Assembly: GCA_009835005.1 (NCBI GenBank) | Contig: WTFG01000005.1 | Coordinates: forward strand, 1 to 64,000 | Length of the DNA: 64,000 bases | Direction of reading: 5' to 3' | DNA from: Flavobacteriaceae bacterium Ap0902 | GTDB lineage: Bacteria > Bacteroidota > Bacteroidia > Flavobacteriales > Weeksellaceae | In this document: positions 35,723-46,974 of the stretch, piece by piece | Position numbering within the stretch: the stretch's first letter is position 1 | Layout of the letters: each line of letters starts with the position of its first letter | The notes under the pieces: generated by a model | The model's input: the letters and a program-made list of their open reading frames with translations, nothing else | Databases searched by the model: none | Told to the model about the DNA's origin: nothing | Made by a program: the position numbers and the translations under genes

Positions 35723-35764
35723 AAGATGGAAATAAAAAATGTAACTGTCTCAAAACCTCGTTTT

Positions 35765-35837
35765 TGTCACCCTGAATTTATTTCATGGTCTCATAATAAA
35801 CTGGTTATCAATTTAATAAGATTCTGAATCAAGTTCC
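35765..35837. repeat. Fragment of a flavobacterial intergenic repeat
   Basis: GTCACCCTGAATTTATTTCA starting at 35767, followed at about 35820 by AAGATTCTGAATCAAGTTCC, resembles the two half-elements of a widespread flavobacterial palindromic intergenic repeat. Here the halves do not form a complete palindrome, so it is probably a degraded copy. The similarity is from memory and not searched. Confidence 0.35.
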
Positions 35838-35904
35838 TTTAGACTTGTAATGTAAAATAAAAATTAAGAAAAATGATAATAATAATGGATTGTTGGAATG
35901 TTGA

Positions 35905-36050
35905 GTAACTTTATTATTGAAAATAAAAAAGTTATCAATATTTCAATAATCAAAAAGAGAATAAGAGTTTAAGTACACTACTATCGAGTTCGAGTTTATA
36001 ACTCATATGCTGATTCAGACTTAAACCCTTTTTCATCATCCAATCTCAAA
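35905..36050 (+). ncRNA. Candidate IS110 bridge RNA leader
   Basis: Between the repeat fragment and the transposase the sequence folds into two clear stem-loops: ATTATTGAAA (35913-35922) with TTTCAATAAT (35941-35950), and GTTTAAGT (35967-35974) with ACTTAAAC (36019-36026), the latter enclosing a 5-bp GAGTT/AACTC hairpin (35992-36004) and a large internal loop. A stem, then stem with internal loop, upstream of an IS110 recombinase is where bridge RNAs with target- and donor-binding loops are found. No guide pairing could be tested. Confidence 0.35.
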
Positions 36051-36130
36051 TAGAAATTAGGGCAGAACCCATTAGTAAGGAATAGAGTTACATGATGAAT
36101 TATTCTCCTTTTAAAAACCAATTCAAAGTT

Positions 36131-37113
36131 ATGAATAAAAATATATTTATATCGGAATTGATATTAGCAAAGAGACATTAGACTTTTGCTTTAAAGAAGG
36201 TAGCCAGAAGAAATTCTTACACATTGCAAATAAACCTTCTGAGATCAAAAAAGCCTTTAAACCATATAAGGACAAAGAAGTGATTGTTTGCATTGAAAAT
36301 ACAGGAAAGTACAACTACCATCTTTATCAAGTTTTAAAACATTTACCTTTCGAGACCTATGTTTGCAATCCACAACAAATCAAATATAGTATGGGCTTTG
36401 TCAGAGGTAAGAATGATAAAGTTGACGCTGAACGCATCTGTAATTATATTATCAAAAATCACTCTGAGGAAAGACCATGGAAACCAGCCTCAGAAGCGTT
36501 GGATGATTTAAAAGTATTGATGAGTGAGAGAAGATCACTTATAACAAACAGAAAAAGAATCAAAGCTCAGATAAAGGAACTATCAATTATTAAGAGTTCT
36601 AAAACCAAGAAGGTGATAAGGTTAAAGATAGCTGATATCAAGTATTTGAATAAACGCATTAGTCAAATAGAAGAAATGATAAGAGAGGTAATCAAAGAAG
36701 ACCAAGAGCTCTCAGATAACTTTAAAAGACTTACATCTATTCCAGGTGTAGGAGAGATTACCGCATGGTATTTCATTATCAAGACCAATGGTTTTACCAG
36801 ATTAACGAATCCAAGAAAACTAGGAAGCTATGCAGGTGTTGTCCCCTATCAGTACAATAGCGGAACCAGTGTGGTATCAAAGGCTAGGGTATCTAAGAAG
36901 GCAGACAAAGAACTAAAGACAGTTTTACAAATGGCCGCTATGCGTGCTATACGTTTAGAGAATAACGATTTTGAAAAATATTATAAAAGAAAATTAGGAG
37001 AAGGCAAAAACCCCATGTCAGTGCTCAATGCTATACGAAACAAAATAATCCATGTCGCATTGGCCCTAATTAATAACAAAACTTTTTATCAAAATCGTTT
37101 GGTTTTGTCATAG
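36131..37113 (+). pseudogene. IS110-family transposase, frameshifted near its start
   Basis: From 36154 the frame reads GIDISKETLDFCFKEG, the RuvC-like DEDD domain start (Asp of GIDIS), then IENTGKY (Glu), GKNDKVDAERI (two Asp), and the C-terminal Tnp_20 domain with IPGVGEITAW and YQYNSGTS (catalytic Ser region), to the stop at 37113. The expected start ATG at 36131 (reading NKNIFIS) is one base out of frame with GIDIS; the good frame meets a stop just upstream. The longest frame with an ATG/GTG start (36280) lacks the first catalytic Asp. So as given the transposase is inactive unless the junction at about 36150 is a sequencing error. Confidence 0.75.
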
Positions 37114-37312
37114 AAATCCTGTACATATTTCGCATAAAAAGAAGCATAATAATAGCCATGACAGATACACCTAAACAACTTATATAGAATCTTGTAAAGC
37201 TAAAATACACGTGATCTAATTCATAGGTGTTAAAATACATGGTGATATACATTCCTATAAAAGAGAGGATCAACATCAAAATAAAATTGGTGTAAGGTGA
37301 TTTTTTCATCAT
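37070..37312 (-). pseudogene. DUF305-like membrane protein, truncated by the IS110 element
   Basis: The first about 62 residues (MMKKSPYTNFILMLILSF to LLFMRNMYR) form two membrane segments linked by a short polar stretch and match the N-terminal membrane part of DUF305-type proteins (pattern MYITMYFNTYELDHVYFS and the FMRNMYR turn), which normally continue with a His-rich MIPHHS domain. After MYR (about 37121) the frame enters the IS110 end and stops after 15 foreign residues. The missing half is not found on the other side of the element. Such proteins often accompany copper/heavy-metal genes, consistent with the next gene. Confidence 0.6.
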
Positions 37313-37321
37313 AACATGGTT

Positions 37322-39771
37322 TTAAAAGTTAATATCTAGACCAATATAGAAGTTTGCAGGCATGATTGGTGCCCATACCATACCCCCATCAAAATTTTCT
37401 CCAAAAGGGTTATCTACTTGCAAAATGGGATTTTCTTGTTCATAACTTAACAAATTTTCTGCACCCAAATACATGCGTAGTGTTTTATTAAACTGTCTAG
37501 CCATTTGTGCATTTAGTACAAAATACGCATCAGCATAGTCAGGCAATTGATAGGTTATAGGACTAGAACTCGTATCTGGAATTCTTTGCTCACCAATCCA
37601 TTGTAGAGTGGTATCAAAAGTCCAGTTTTGTCCCTGCCCATTAGTGAAAGTAGAATACGCTAAATTAGCAAAACCTCTATGCTCTGCCGTAAACGGAATT
37701 TCATTTTCTCCCGATAAATAAGACACTTGCGTTTGATAATTCTTATAAGCCAATCTTAATTTTAAACGTTTGATGGGTTCTAAATCCCACTGAATTTGAA
37801 AGGCATTCGCATAAGAATCTCCCTCCATATTATAGAACAAAATCTTGTGCGGTGAGGCATCTAAATCTGGTAAAATTTGATTTTCAAATTCCGTACGGAA
37901 GTAGTCAATCGTAATATTCGATTTATGGCGTAAAAATTTAAATTCTTGATTGAGACTTACCCCATAATTCCAAGCAATTTCTGGATCTAAGCCATAAACA
38001 TCGTCATTAGAAGATATAATTTCCACCGTTCTATTGGACGCCAAATAGGCTTGACTTTCTGCAAAGGTATTCGCAGTTCTAAATCCCCTACCTGCAGAGG
38101 CACGTAAAGTGGTTTTCTCTACGATATCATATTTTAGGTTCACTCTTGGCGTAAACTGTGTCCCTGCCAAATTATGAAAGTCCACCCTTGCTCCAAGTAC
38201 CGCTGTCAATTTATTCCTAGTATAGGTGTATTCTGCAAACGCTCCTGGTGCAGTTTCTTCCCTATCGTAATTTTCTGCCCTGTAAGTTTCATCAAATTGA
38301 TCATATAAGAAAGATAATCCAGCCTTGTATTTGTGCAGGGTAGAGCCTAAAATACTTTCAAAAACTAAGTTAGAATAGAAGGTGTGTTCTGTGCCGATAT
38401 AGGGTGTAGTCCCAAAATAGGAGTCTTGTTCGTGATGGGTATATTGATTCATCCATCCAATAGATTGGTAAGGTTTATCTTTAAAAATATAGCCTGTTTT
38501 ATTCCAAATTTGAAAGCGATTGATATCAATGCCCACCCCATAATTGGTAGTCCCTAGTCGGTCTAAATTCTCATCAAAATCCATAGAACCTGCTATGCGA
38601 TTATCCGATAAAATATTCACCCCGAAATGCGTTCCGATTCCAGAATTATCCAAATCATTATAATTCAATAAATAGGTGGCATTTAATTGGTTACCAACAG
38701 GCTGATCTATAAAGCCATCGTTATTTTCATCTAAACGGTCTATGGTACTATTGGCATGCAATAAAACACTGTTATTCCATTTTTCATTTAAAGCATCTGC
38801 CCATACCACATTGCCCTCTACACGGGTTTGGATATCTGCAAATAGATTAATGCTTGCAGTTGGTTCCGTGTGAAATTTCACGAATTCTGTATTAATGTGT
38901 CCAGAAATGGACTCATGACCATTGGTAACCGTGCTACCACCTTTAGTCAATTGAATGCCAGAGATCCAACGCCCTGGAATAAAATTCATGCCATAAGGTG
39001 AGGCTAAACCGCGAATATCGGGCAATAATTCCTTAGAAATCAGGGTATATTTCTGGTCTACGCCCAGCATTTTAATTTGCTTTGTACCAGTCACGGCGTT
39101 GGCATAATTCACATCTACAGTAGCATTGGTTTCAAAACTTTCAGACAGATTACAGCAAGCAGCCTTCAGCAATTCTGTTTTATCAATTTTAAAAGTGAGC
39201 CCTGCACTTTTTGCATCTAGCGCCGTTTGTGCTTTGTTTCCTTTTAATTGAACGGTAGACAGTGCAATCGCTTCATCTGTGGTAAGCCACTCATCGGTTT
39301 CAGAAGTCGCTTGACTGTGTTCATCTGGTTTAATATCATGATGAGAACCTTCTTGATGATTTGCATCGTGATTGTCTTCGTGTGAAATTGAATGTGTAAT
39401 TACACCATTTTCTGCCTTGTTTTTTAATTCATCCCAATCGATATCTCTATCATAAAAACAGCAGGCATGCAGGCTATTATAAGCCTCGTCGTCTGCAAGA
39501 TAACACTCATTATCATATCCTGCTTCTGCGATACGTTTTAGGATTTTGTCGCTAGAGGTTTGGGTTGGATCATAAGAAAAGAGCAAAACTTTGGATTGAA
39601 TGTTCCAATCGCCATCTGCACTAGGAACAGTGTGAACGGCTTTTTCTATGGTTTCTTTACACATTTTCCGTTGACGATAATGGTATCCTGTACTATATTT
39701 TGTTGCTTATTGTCCTGTGCATATAAGCTTAAAAATCTGATGTATAGGAGTAGGGTTAATATATTTTTCAT
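37322..39771 (-). pseudogene. TonB-dependent receptor with N-terminal HMA domain, frame disrupted at the N-terminus
   Basis: The long frame (780 codons, 37322-39664) contains the second half of an HMA metal-binding domain (CKETIEKAV, then DKILKRIAEAGYDNE), a His/Asp-rich linker, a TonB plug (region near LLPDIRGLASPYGMNF and IQLTKGGSTVTNGHESISG) and an outer-membrane barrel ending YIGLDINF. The signal peptide (KNILTLLLYIRFLSLYAQ, start ATG 39771) and first half of the HMA (TIIVNGKC) are in another frame and run into CKETIE where a Cys-Gly-Met-Cys motif is expected. A 7-base deletion between two ATGTG repeats would explain it. As given the receptor cannot be exported. Likely original role: copper or other metal uptake. 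It lies 10 bases from the truncated DUF305-like gene. Confidence 0.7.
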
Positions 39772-39841
39772 TATTTAAATAAATAAGTGATTAATGATTA
39801 AATAAGGATAATAAACATCTTTACGCAAGCGTACTTAATGG

Positions 39842-39867
39842 TTGTAATTTGATAATCAAATATTACA
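39842..39867. promoter_or_regulatory. Inverted repeat upstream of the TonB receptor gene
   Basis: TTGTAATTTGA (39842-39852) pairs with TCAAATATTACAA (39856-39868) with one bulged base, 71 bases upstream of the receptor ATG at 39771. A nearby 5-bp dyad TACGC-AA-GCGTA lies at 39822-39833. The positions suit an operator for a metal regulator, but no regulator gene is nearby; a terminator for the upstream gene is the other option. Confidence 0.35.
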
Positions 39868-39995
39868 AGTGAGTTGTACCCAATAATCCATTAAGATTTA
39901 TAAGATGAATAAACCTTGAATAAGATGATCTAATTTGATATAAGAAAGATATGGAATGCTATCATTGCGCTTAACAATATAGCATATAAGATTTA

Positions 39996-40424
39996 TTAAA
40001 CTTTGGGCGGATACCAAATAGATTGCAAGAAATCATCTATAAAAATGTCTTCTTGGTTTTTGAAAATAGTGACATTTTCTGCTGGAAATAAGATCCATTT
40101 TTCTGTTGGTTGCAAAATTGGGAAATCTAAACTTACTAGACTTGGTACGATTGAATTGCAAGCATTACTATTACAATCGTGATCACAATCATTACAATCT
40201 TTGGATGCGTTTTTGTCATCAGATTGTTTCGTTTTCTGGTCTGGAATTAAGGCGCAATGTTCGTCAATCTTAGTAACGAGTATAGAGTCAAGACTAATTT
40301 CTTGTGCACAGCAAGTATCCGTTTCTGATGGTGATTCTAAAATAAATGCAAAAGAATTCACAAGCGGCGTTGTCGCAAACAAAACCGAAAACAATACAAT
40401 TAATATGAATTTAATCTTTTCCAA
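39996..40424 (-). CDS. Small Cys/His-rich exported protein of the metal locus
   Basis: A 142-residue protein with a signal peptide or membrane anchor (KIKFILIVLFSVLFATTPLV). The mature part contains CC (about residue 38), HCALIPD, and a cluster with nine charged or Cys residues, CNDCDHDCNSNACNS, then ends FLQSIWYPPKV. The Cys/His pattern suggests metal binding in the periplasm. It lies upstream of and in the same direction as the HMA-TonB receptor gene, with a 225-base gap, so it belongs to the same metal locus. I do not recognise a named family; it is reminiscent of small flavobacterial Cys-rich proteins next to copper receptors. Confidence 0.6.
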   Translation of the reverse strand: MEKIKFILIVLFSVLFATTPLVNSFAFILESPSETDTCCAQEISLDSILVTKIDEHCALIPDQKTKQSDDKNASKDCNDCDHDCNSNACNSIVPSLVSLDFPILQPTEKWILFPAENVTIFKNQEDIFIDDFLQSIWYPPKV

Positions 40425-40599
40425 TGACGCAAATATAACTAAATTGCATCAATTGCCGATTAGGAATTTTTATTAATTTTAAGTATCAATTTGCCTTTAA
40501 TCATCAATATTATCTCATAATATATTTAATATAAATGATTTATATGTTTTGCTAACTTGTTATGTGTTGCAATTTTTGATGTGAAATGAGTTGCTAAAA

Positions 40600-41664
40600 C
40601 TAAACACTCTTCATTCCACCTTTTAAATTATAAAAAGTCAAATCAGGAAGTTTTTTTTGTAATAATTCAATGGCTTTTTGGCTCGTGATTCCTCGGGTGC
40701 AGTAGACGAGTATTGGTTTGTCTGTCGGTAACTGACTCCATTGGTATTCTAAGTCACTATATGGAATATTAAGACCTCCCATATATTTAATCTGTTGTTC
40801 TTCAGTTGATCGGACATCTAATAATTGATATTTTTCAGGTTCTTTTTGATAGGTTCTATAATCAATTTCGTTCCATTCATTATTTGTTTTACAACTTAAT
40901 TGAATCGGTTTTAAATTAGAAACTTGAATGCTCGGGTCTTTTTTAAATTCAAAAATGAAAGTTTCTAAAGTGAGCAAGTTTATTTTTAGAAATTGATTGG
41001 CAAGAACTTCCCCAATCCCAGTAATAACTTTGATGGCCTCATTGGCCATAAGCGTTCCAAGTACCCCTGGCAATACCCCCAAAACACCGACTTCGCTACA
41101 CGTGGGCATATCTGCGCTCGCCATCGGTTCTGGAAATAAACAGCGATAAGTGGCACTTCCCAGATAATTATAAACCGAAAGTTGCCCTTCAAACTTAAAA
41201 ATAGAAGCCATAATGAGTGGTTTGTTTGCTAAAACCGAGGCATCGTTGGCTAAATATTTAGTGGTAAAATCATCGCTTCCTTCTATGATTAAATCATATA
41301 GATTAAATAAATTCAAGGCATTATTTTCATCCAAAGCCTCTGGGTAAGCCTTGATTTTTATTAAAGGATTAAAGCCAGATAATTTTTCTTTGGCGACAAT
41401 TGCTTTAGGCTTTCCTACATCTTGTGGAGTGAATAATACCTGACGGTGTAGGTTGCTTAATGAAACAATATCTGGGTCTAAGATCCCGATGATTCCCACG
41501 CCTGCGCCTGCTAAATACTGCAAAACAGGACCTCCTAAACCGCCCGCACCAATCACTAAAACTTTGGCATTTTTTAGTTTTAATTGACCTTCTTCGGCTA
41601 ATTCATTCAGCAATATTTGCCTGTTATAGCGTGCTTTTTCTTTTTCTGTTAAATTCGTTACCAT
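40600..41664 (-). CDS. thiF: ThiF/MoeB-type adenylyltransferase with rhodanese domain
   Basis: A 354-residue E1-like enzyme from the start MVTNLTEKEK (41664; the frame is open seven codons further). The N-terminal domain has the nucleotide-binding VLVIGAGGLGGPVLQYLAGAG (about residues 36-56) and activates ThiS by adenylation. Conserved Cys residues occur in CLFPEP and CSEVGVLG. A rhodanese domain (about 260-354, active-site loop VYCTRGITSQKA) can donate sulfur. The architecture is as in Uba4/MoeB-rhodanese proteins, but the operon makes a thiamine role most likely. It overlaps thiH by 7 bases and is the last gene of the operon. Confidence 0.85.
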   Translation of the reverse strand: MVTNLTEKEKARYNRQILLNELAEEGQLKLKNAKVLVIGAGGLGGPVLQYLAGAGVGIIGILDPDIVSLSNLHRQVLFTPQDVGKPKAIVAKEKLSGFNPLIKIKAYPEALDENNALNLFNLYDLIIEGSDDFTTKYLANDASVLANKPLIMASIFKFEGQLSVYNYLGSATYRCLFPEPMASADMPTCSEVGVLGVLPGVLGTLMANEAIKVITGIGEVLANQFLKINLLTLETFIFEFKKDPSIQVSNLKPIQLSCKTNNEWNEIDYRTYQKEPEKYQLLDVRSTEEQQIKYMGGLNIPYSDLEYQWSQLPTDKPILVYCTRGITSQKAIELLQKKLPDLTFYNLKGGMKSV

Positions 41665-42767
41665 GCCTTTTCCCAATCCTTCCAAACGGGTTCAATTTTT
41701 TGTTGTTTTAAAAGGGCGGTGATTTCTGCTGTCGTACGTTCATCAGAAATTTCAAATTGCTCCAACGATTCATTTTCTACGCTATATCCGCCTGGATTTG
41801 TTTTAGATTCTGCACTCATAGAGGTCACACCTAATTGAATAATATGATCTCTGAATTTCGCACTTTCTCTGGTAGAGATAGATAATTCAATATCTTCATC
41901 CAGTAGGCGATAGGCAGAAATTAACTGAACTAAATCCGCATCGGTCATCGCCAATTTAGGTTCCAAACCACCACTAAAAGGGCGCAATCTCGGGAAGGAA
42001 ATCGCATATTTGGTCTTCCAATATTTTTTCTGCAAATACTTTAAATGCAGTGCAGTGAAAAAACTATCGGTACGCCAATCTTCTAAACCAAGCAATGCAC
42101 CAATCCCGATTTTATGCAAACCAGCACTTCCAATTCTGTCAGGCGTTTCTAAACGGAAATCAAAATTTGACTTTTTTCCTTTGGGGTGGTGGATTTTATA
42201 AGTGACTCTGTGATAAGTTTCTTGGTAAACCAAAGTTGCATATAATCCTACCTGTTTCAATCTTCTATATTCCTCTTCTGATAAGGGCTGAACTTCTATA
42301 GAAATATTAGTGAAATAGGGACGAAGCAATTGAATGACATGTTCTAGATAATCCACACCTACAATTTTATTAGCTTCCCCAGTTACCAATAAAATATGCT
42401 TATAGCCTTTGTTTAAAAGAAATTCTGCCTCTTGAATGATTTCTGCATCACTCAATGTTTTACGCGGGATATCATTAGTCAAACTAAAACCGCAATAAGT
42501 ACAAATATTTTGGCATTCATTGCTCAAATACATCGGTGCATACATTTGCATGGTGTGACCAAATCTTTTGCGTGTACGCTCGTGACTTTCTTGTGCCATG
42601 GGTTCAATAAAAGCCATACCTGCAGGGGAAACTAAGGATTTAAAATCCTCTAAATCCCTTTTAGATTTGCCGAATGCTATTTCTACATCCGTTGAGGTTT
42701 TGTTATAAATGCTATCATACACCTCATCCCAATCATAGGTATTAAATATGTGTTTAAAACTATTCAT
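41658..42767 (-). CDS. thiH: 2-iminoacetate synthase ThiH
   Basis: A 369-residue radical-SAM tyrosine lyase that makes dehydroglycine for the thiazole ring of thiamine. The radical-SAM Cys triad is in CQNICTYCGF (CxxxCxxC pattern), preceded by APMYLSNECQN, with LLVTGEA nearby. ThiH replaces the oxygen-dependent ThiO, so the route works without oxygen. It lies 9 bases after thiG and overlaps thiF. Confidence 0.95.
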   Translation of the reverse strand: MNSFKHIFNTYDWDEVYDSIYNKTSTDVEIAFGKSKRDLEDFKSLVSPAGMAFIEPMAQESHERTRKRFGHTMQMYAPMYLSNECQNICTYCGFSLTNDIPRKTLSDAEIIQEAEFLLNKGYKHILLVTGEANKIVGVDYLEHVIQLLRPYFTNISIEVQPLSEEEYRRLKQVGLYATLVYQETYHRVTYKIHHPKGKKSNFDFRLETPDRIGSAGLHKIGIGALLGLEDWRTDSFFTALHLKYLQKKYWKTKYAISFPRLRPFSGGLEPKLAMTDADLVQLISAYRLLDEDIELSISTRESAKFRDHIIQLGVTSMSAESKTNPGGYSVENESLEQFEISDERTTAEITALLKQQKIEPVWKDWEKAW

Positions 42768-42776
42768 ATCCGTTGA

Positions 42777-43550
42777 TTAGTCGTATAAGAATTGTGTTAA
42801 TGGACTACTGGCTTCTGCTTTTTGGCTTACTTTCCCCAGTTTGGCATGATACGCCATTCGGCCTGCTTCTACGGCCATTTTAAATGCCTTGGTCATAGCG
42901 ATAGGGTCGCCAGCCACAGCAATTGCGGTGTTTACAAGTACGGCATCAGCGCCAATTTCCATAGCGTATGATGCGTGTGAGGGAGCGCCAATTCCAGCAT
43001 CTACAATGACAGGTACATTGCTTTGTTCTATAATAATTTCTAGAAAATCAATGGTTTTCAATCCTTTGTTGGTTCCAATAGGGGCACCCAAAGGCATAAC
43101 ACATTGGGCGCCTACTTCTTCTAATCTTTTGCATAAGACAGGGTCTGCATGAATATAAGGCATCACGACAAATCCTTTTTTTACAAGTTCTTCACAGGCT
43201 TTTAAAGTTTCTACTGCATCAGGCAATAAATATCTTGGATCTGGATGAATTTCTACTTTCACCCAATTGGTTTCTAAAGCCTCTCTTGCTATTTCTGCCG
43301 AAAACACGGCTTCTTTGGCATCACGAACACCAGAAGTATTAGGTAATAAATGGAGGTGATTGTATTGTAAACCTTTTAAGATGGAATCTTCTTCGTGGTC
43401 AACTTCTACCCGCTTTAAGGCTACGGTGACCAGTTCACTTTCGCTGGCTAGGATTGCTTTTTCCATGGTTTCAGTAGAGGAAAATTTACCTGTACCTGTG
43501 AATAACCTCGACTGAAATGTTTTATCTGCTATGGTGAGTAAATCGTTCAT
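42777..43550 (-). CDS. thiG: Thiazole synthase ThiG
   Basis: A 257-residue TIM-barrel enzyme that joins DXP, dehydroglycine and the ThiS thiocarboxylate into the thiazole. Visible: [10 protein letters not shown], the Schiff-base Lys region [11 protein letters not shown], and the phosphate-binding strands [11 protein letters not shown] and [14 protein letters not shown]. Overlaps thiE by 4 bases. Confidence 0.96.
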   Translation of the reverse strand: MNDLLTIADKTFQSRLFTGTGKFSSTETMEKAILASESELVTVALKRVEVDHEEDSILKGLQYNHLHLLPNTSGVRDAKEAVFSAEIAREALETNWVKVEIHPDPRYLLPDAVETLKACEELVKKGFVVMPYIHADPVLCKRLEEVGAQCVMPLGAPIGTNKGLKTIDFLEIIIEQSNVPVIVDAGIGAPSHASYAMEIGADAVLVNTAIAVAGDPIAMTKAFKMAVEAGRMAYHAKLGKVSQKAEASSPLTQFLYD

Positions 43551-44185
43551 AAATGCATTTTTTGAAAATGGTTTTTAATGTGCAAAATAGTGTTCGCCAG
43601 ATTGTTTTGTCTATGTAATTCACTTGATAAGGCTACACCAGATATACCGACTTTTGTTAAATAAGGAATGTCCTCCAAAGTAATCCCACCAATGGCAATC
43701 AATGTTGGGTTTTGCCGTAAATGCTTTAATTCAGAGATAATTTTTTGATAACCTTCTAGTGCTAAAATGGGGCTCAGATTCTTTTTCGTTGTGGTGAACC
43801 TAAAAGGTCCTACACCTATATAATCAACGCCTTGGTCAATTAGGTTTAAGCAATCCTCTAGCGTATTAGCTGTTCCGCCAACGATTTTATTTGCGTCTAA
43901 AATCTCTCTAGCCTTGCTAGGTTGAGCATCTTGTTTTCCTAAATGTACACCGTCTGCATTGTAGGCTTTCGCGATATTGATTGAATCATTAATGATAAAT
44001 TTTACATCATGGGATTGGCAATAGGATTGTGCCTGATTCGCAATATCAAATATCGTGGTTTCATCGGCATCTTTAATGCGTAATTGCACCCAATCCACTT
44101 GTGCATCTACCATTTTTTTGATATTTGCTAGGTGATCCGCTGGTGTTTTACCCTGGCTTATATAATATACGTGTGGTGCTTTCAT
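43547..44185 (-). CDS. thiE: Thiamine phosphate synthase ThiE
   Basis: A 212-residue synthase that couples HMP-PP with thiazole phosphate. Typical segments: [30 protein letters not shown] with the following [19 protein letters not shown] and LIAIGGIT. Overlaps thiG by 4 bases. A ThiE-like paralogue lies directly upstream. Confidence 0.93.
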   Translation of the reverse strand: MKAPHVYYISQGKTPADHLANIKKMVDAQVDWVQLRIKDADETTIFDIANQAQSYCQSHDVKFIINDSINIAKAYNADGVHLGKQDAQPSKAREILDANKIVGGTANTLEDCLNLIDQGVDYIGVGPFRFTTTKKNLSPILALEGYQKIISELKHLRQNPTLIAIGGITLEDIPYLTKVGISGVALSSELHRQNNLANTILHIKNHFQKMHL

Positions 44186-44202
44186 AATAGAAATTAATAG
44201 TT

Positions 44203-44787
44203 TTAATAATGTTGTCGATAAACTTTAAACAAATCCATAAATGCTCTTGTAGGATTACTAGTTTTCCAAATACTTCCTAAAACAGCCATGCCATTAAATC
44301 CTAATGCTTTTGTGATAGCGATATTGTCTTCTTTAATTCCACCTAAAGCCATAATCGGTTTTAGGTTGTTTTGAATTTGAAATAGTTTACCCTCATAATT
44401 AGGTTTAGAAATAGAGTCAAAGACTGGACTTAACACATTATAATCAAAAAGGGTTTGACTTTCTGCCTCTTTCAAGTCGTGGAATGAGGCAGAAAGCGTA
44501 AGCTCTGATTTGCTATGTTGTTCTAATTCTGTATTTAAGTTGCTATCTGCTTTATGTTTTTCGGTATAATGCAGTCCTTTAATTGTAAATAAAGTTGAAA
44601 GTTCATGATGCTGGTGTAACATCATCTTAGAAGTTTCAATATTAGAAAACGCTGCTAACCATGCTTTCATTTTTTCATGAGACCATTTGGGTTTTCGCAC
44701 ATGAATCGTAATAGGGTAGTTCGCCATATTTTTTAAAATTTCAACTTCATTTTTAATTAAATCCTCTGCCGTTATAACGATGAACAT
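44203..44787 (-). CDS. TenI/ThiE-like protein of the thiamine operon
   Basis: A 194-residue paralogue of ThiE. It keeps the ThiE fold signatures (LHYTEKH where ThiE has VHLGKQD; NVLSPVFDSISKPNY where ThiE has the IGVGPF loop; IMALGGIKEDNI) but lacks the ThiE catalytic-type residues in these places, so it is unlikely to be a second synthase. TenI proteins aromatise the thiazole tautomer in other bacteria, though the His used by B. subtilis TenI is not obvious here. The operon position strongly ties it to thiamine synthesis. Confidence 0.8.
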   Translation of the reverse strand: MFIVITAEDLIKNEVEILKNMANYPITIHVRKPKWSHEKMKAWLAAFSNIETSKMMLHQHHELSTLFTIKGLHYTEKHKADSNLNTELEQHSKSELTLSASFHDLKEAESQTLFDYNVLSPVFDSISKPNYEGKLFQIQNNLKPIMALGGIKEDNIAITKALGFNGMAVLGSIWKTSNPTRAFMDLFKVYRQHY

Positions 44788-44802
44788 TTTGCGGAGTTCA
44801 AA

Positions 44803-46665
<1,863 letters not shown>

Positions 46666-46672
46666 TCAAAAT

Positions 46673-46876
46673 TTAACCTCCTTGGGTAGCCTTAATGATG
46701 ATTACTGAATCATTTTCTTGTAAGAATGTATCTTCCCAAAGAGTGCGATTGATCACTTGTTGATTGATAGCAATAGCAATACCACTTGTAGGTATATTTT
46801 TTTGCTGTATCATGTGATGAATACTCGTCCCTTTAGGGAATTTCTCTCTTTTTGAATTGATTTTTACAGTAACCAT
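46673..46876 (-). CDS. thiS: Sulfur carrier protein ThiS
   Basis: A 67-residue ubiquitin-like carrier ending in the required Gly-Gly (IKATQGG), which ThiF adenylates and which then carries the thiocarboxylate to ThiG. It is the first gene after the TPP riboswitch. Confidence 0.93.
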   Translation of the reverse strand: MVTVKINSKREKFPKGTSIHHMIQQKNIPTSGIAIAINQQVINRTLWEDTFLQENDSVIIIKATQGG

Positions 46877-46974
46877 AGGCTATCAATTTTACTGTAAAAT
46901 TTAGAGGAAGAATATGGGCAGATATATAAACCCTAAGCTTTAAAATAGCAGAAAAGTTATCCTAAAAAACTTTC

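Larger units (their letters stand above)
35880..37121 (+). mobile_element. IS110-family insertion sequence (ends approximate)
   Basis: A stretch with a structured non-coding leader (about 35905-36125) followed by an IS110-type transposase gene that runs to 37113. IS110 elements have no terminal inverted repeats, so ends are inferred: the right end lies near 37114-37121, where the frame of a minus-strand membrane protein is interrupted; the left end is only a guess between the repeat fragment at 35837 and the first hairpin. Gene order (non-coding leader then transposase) fits the IS110 subgroup, whose leader encodes the bridge RNA. Confidence 0.65.
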
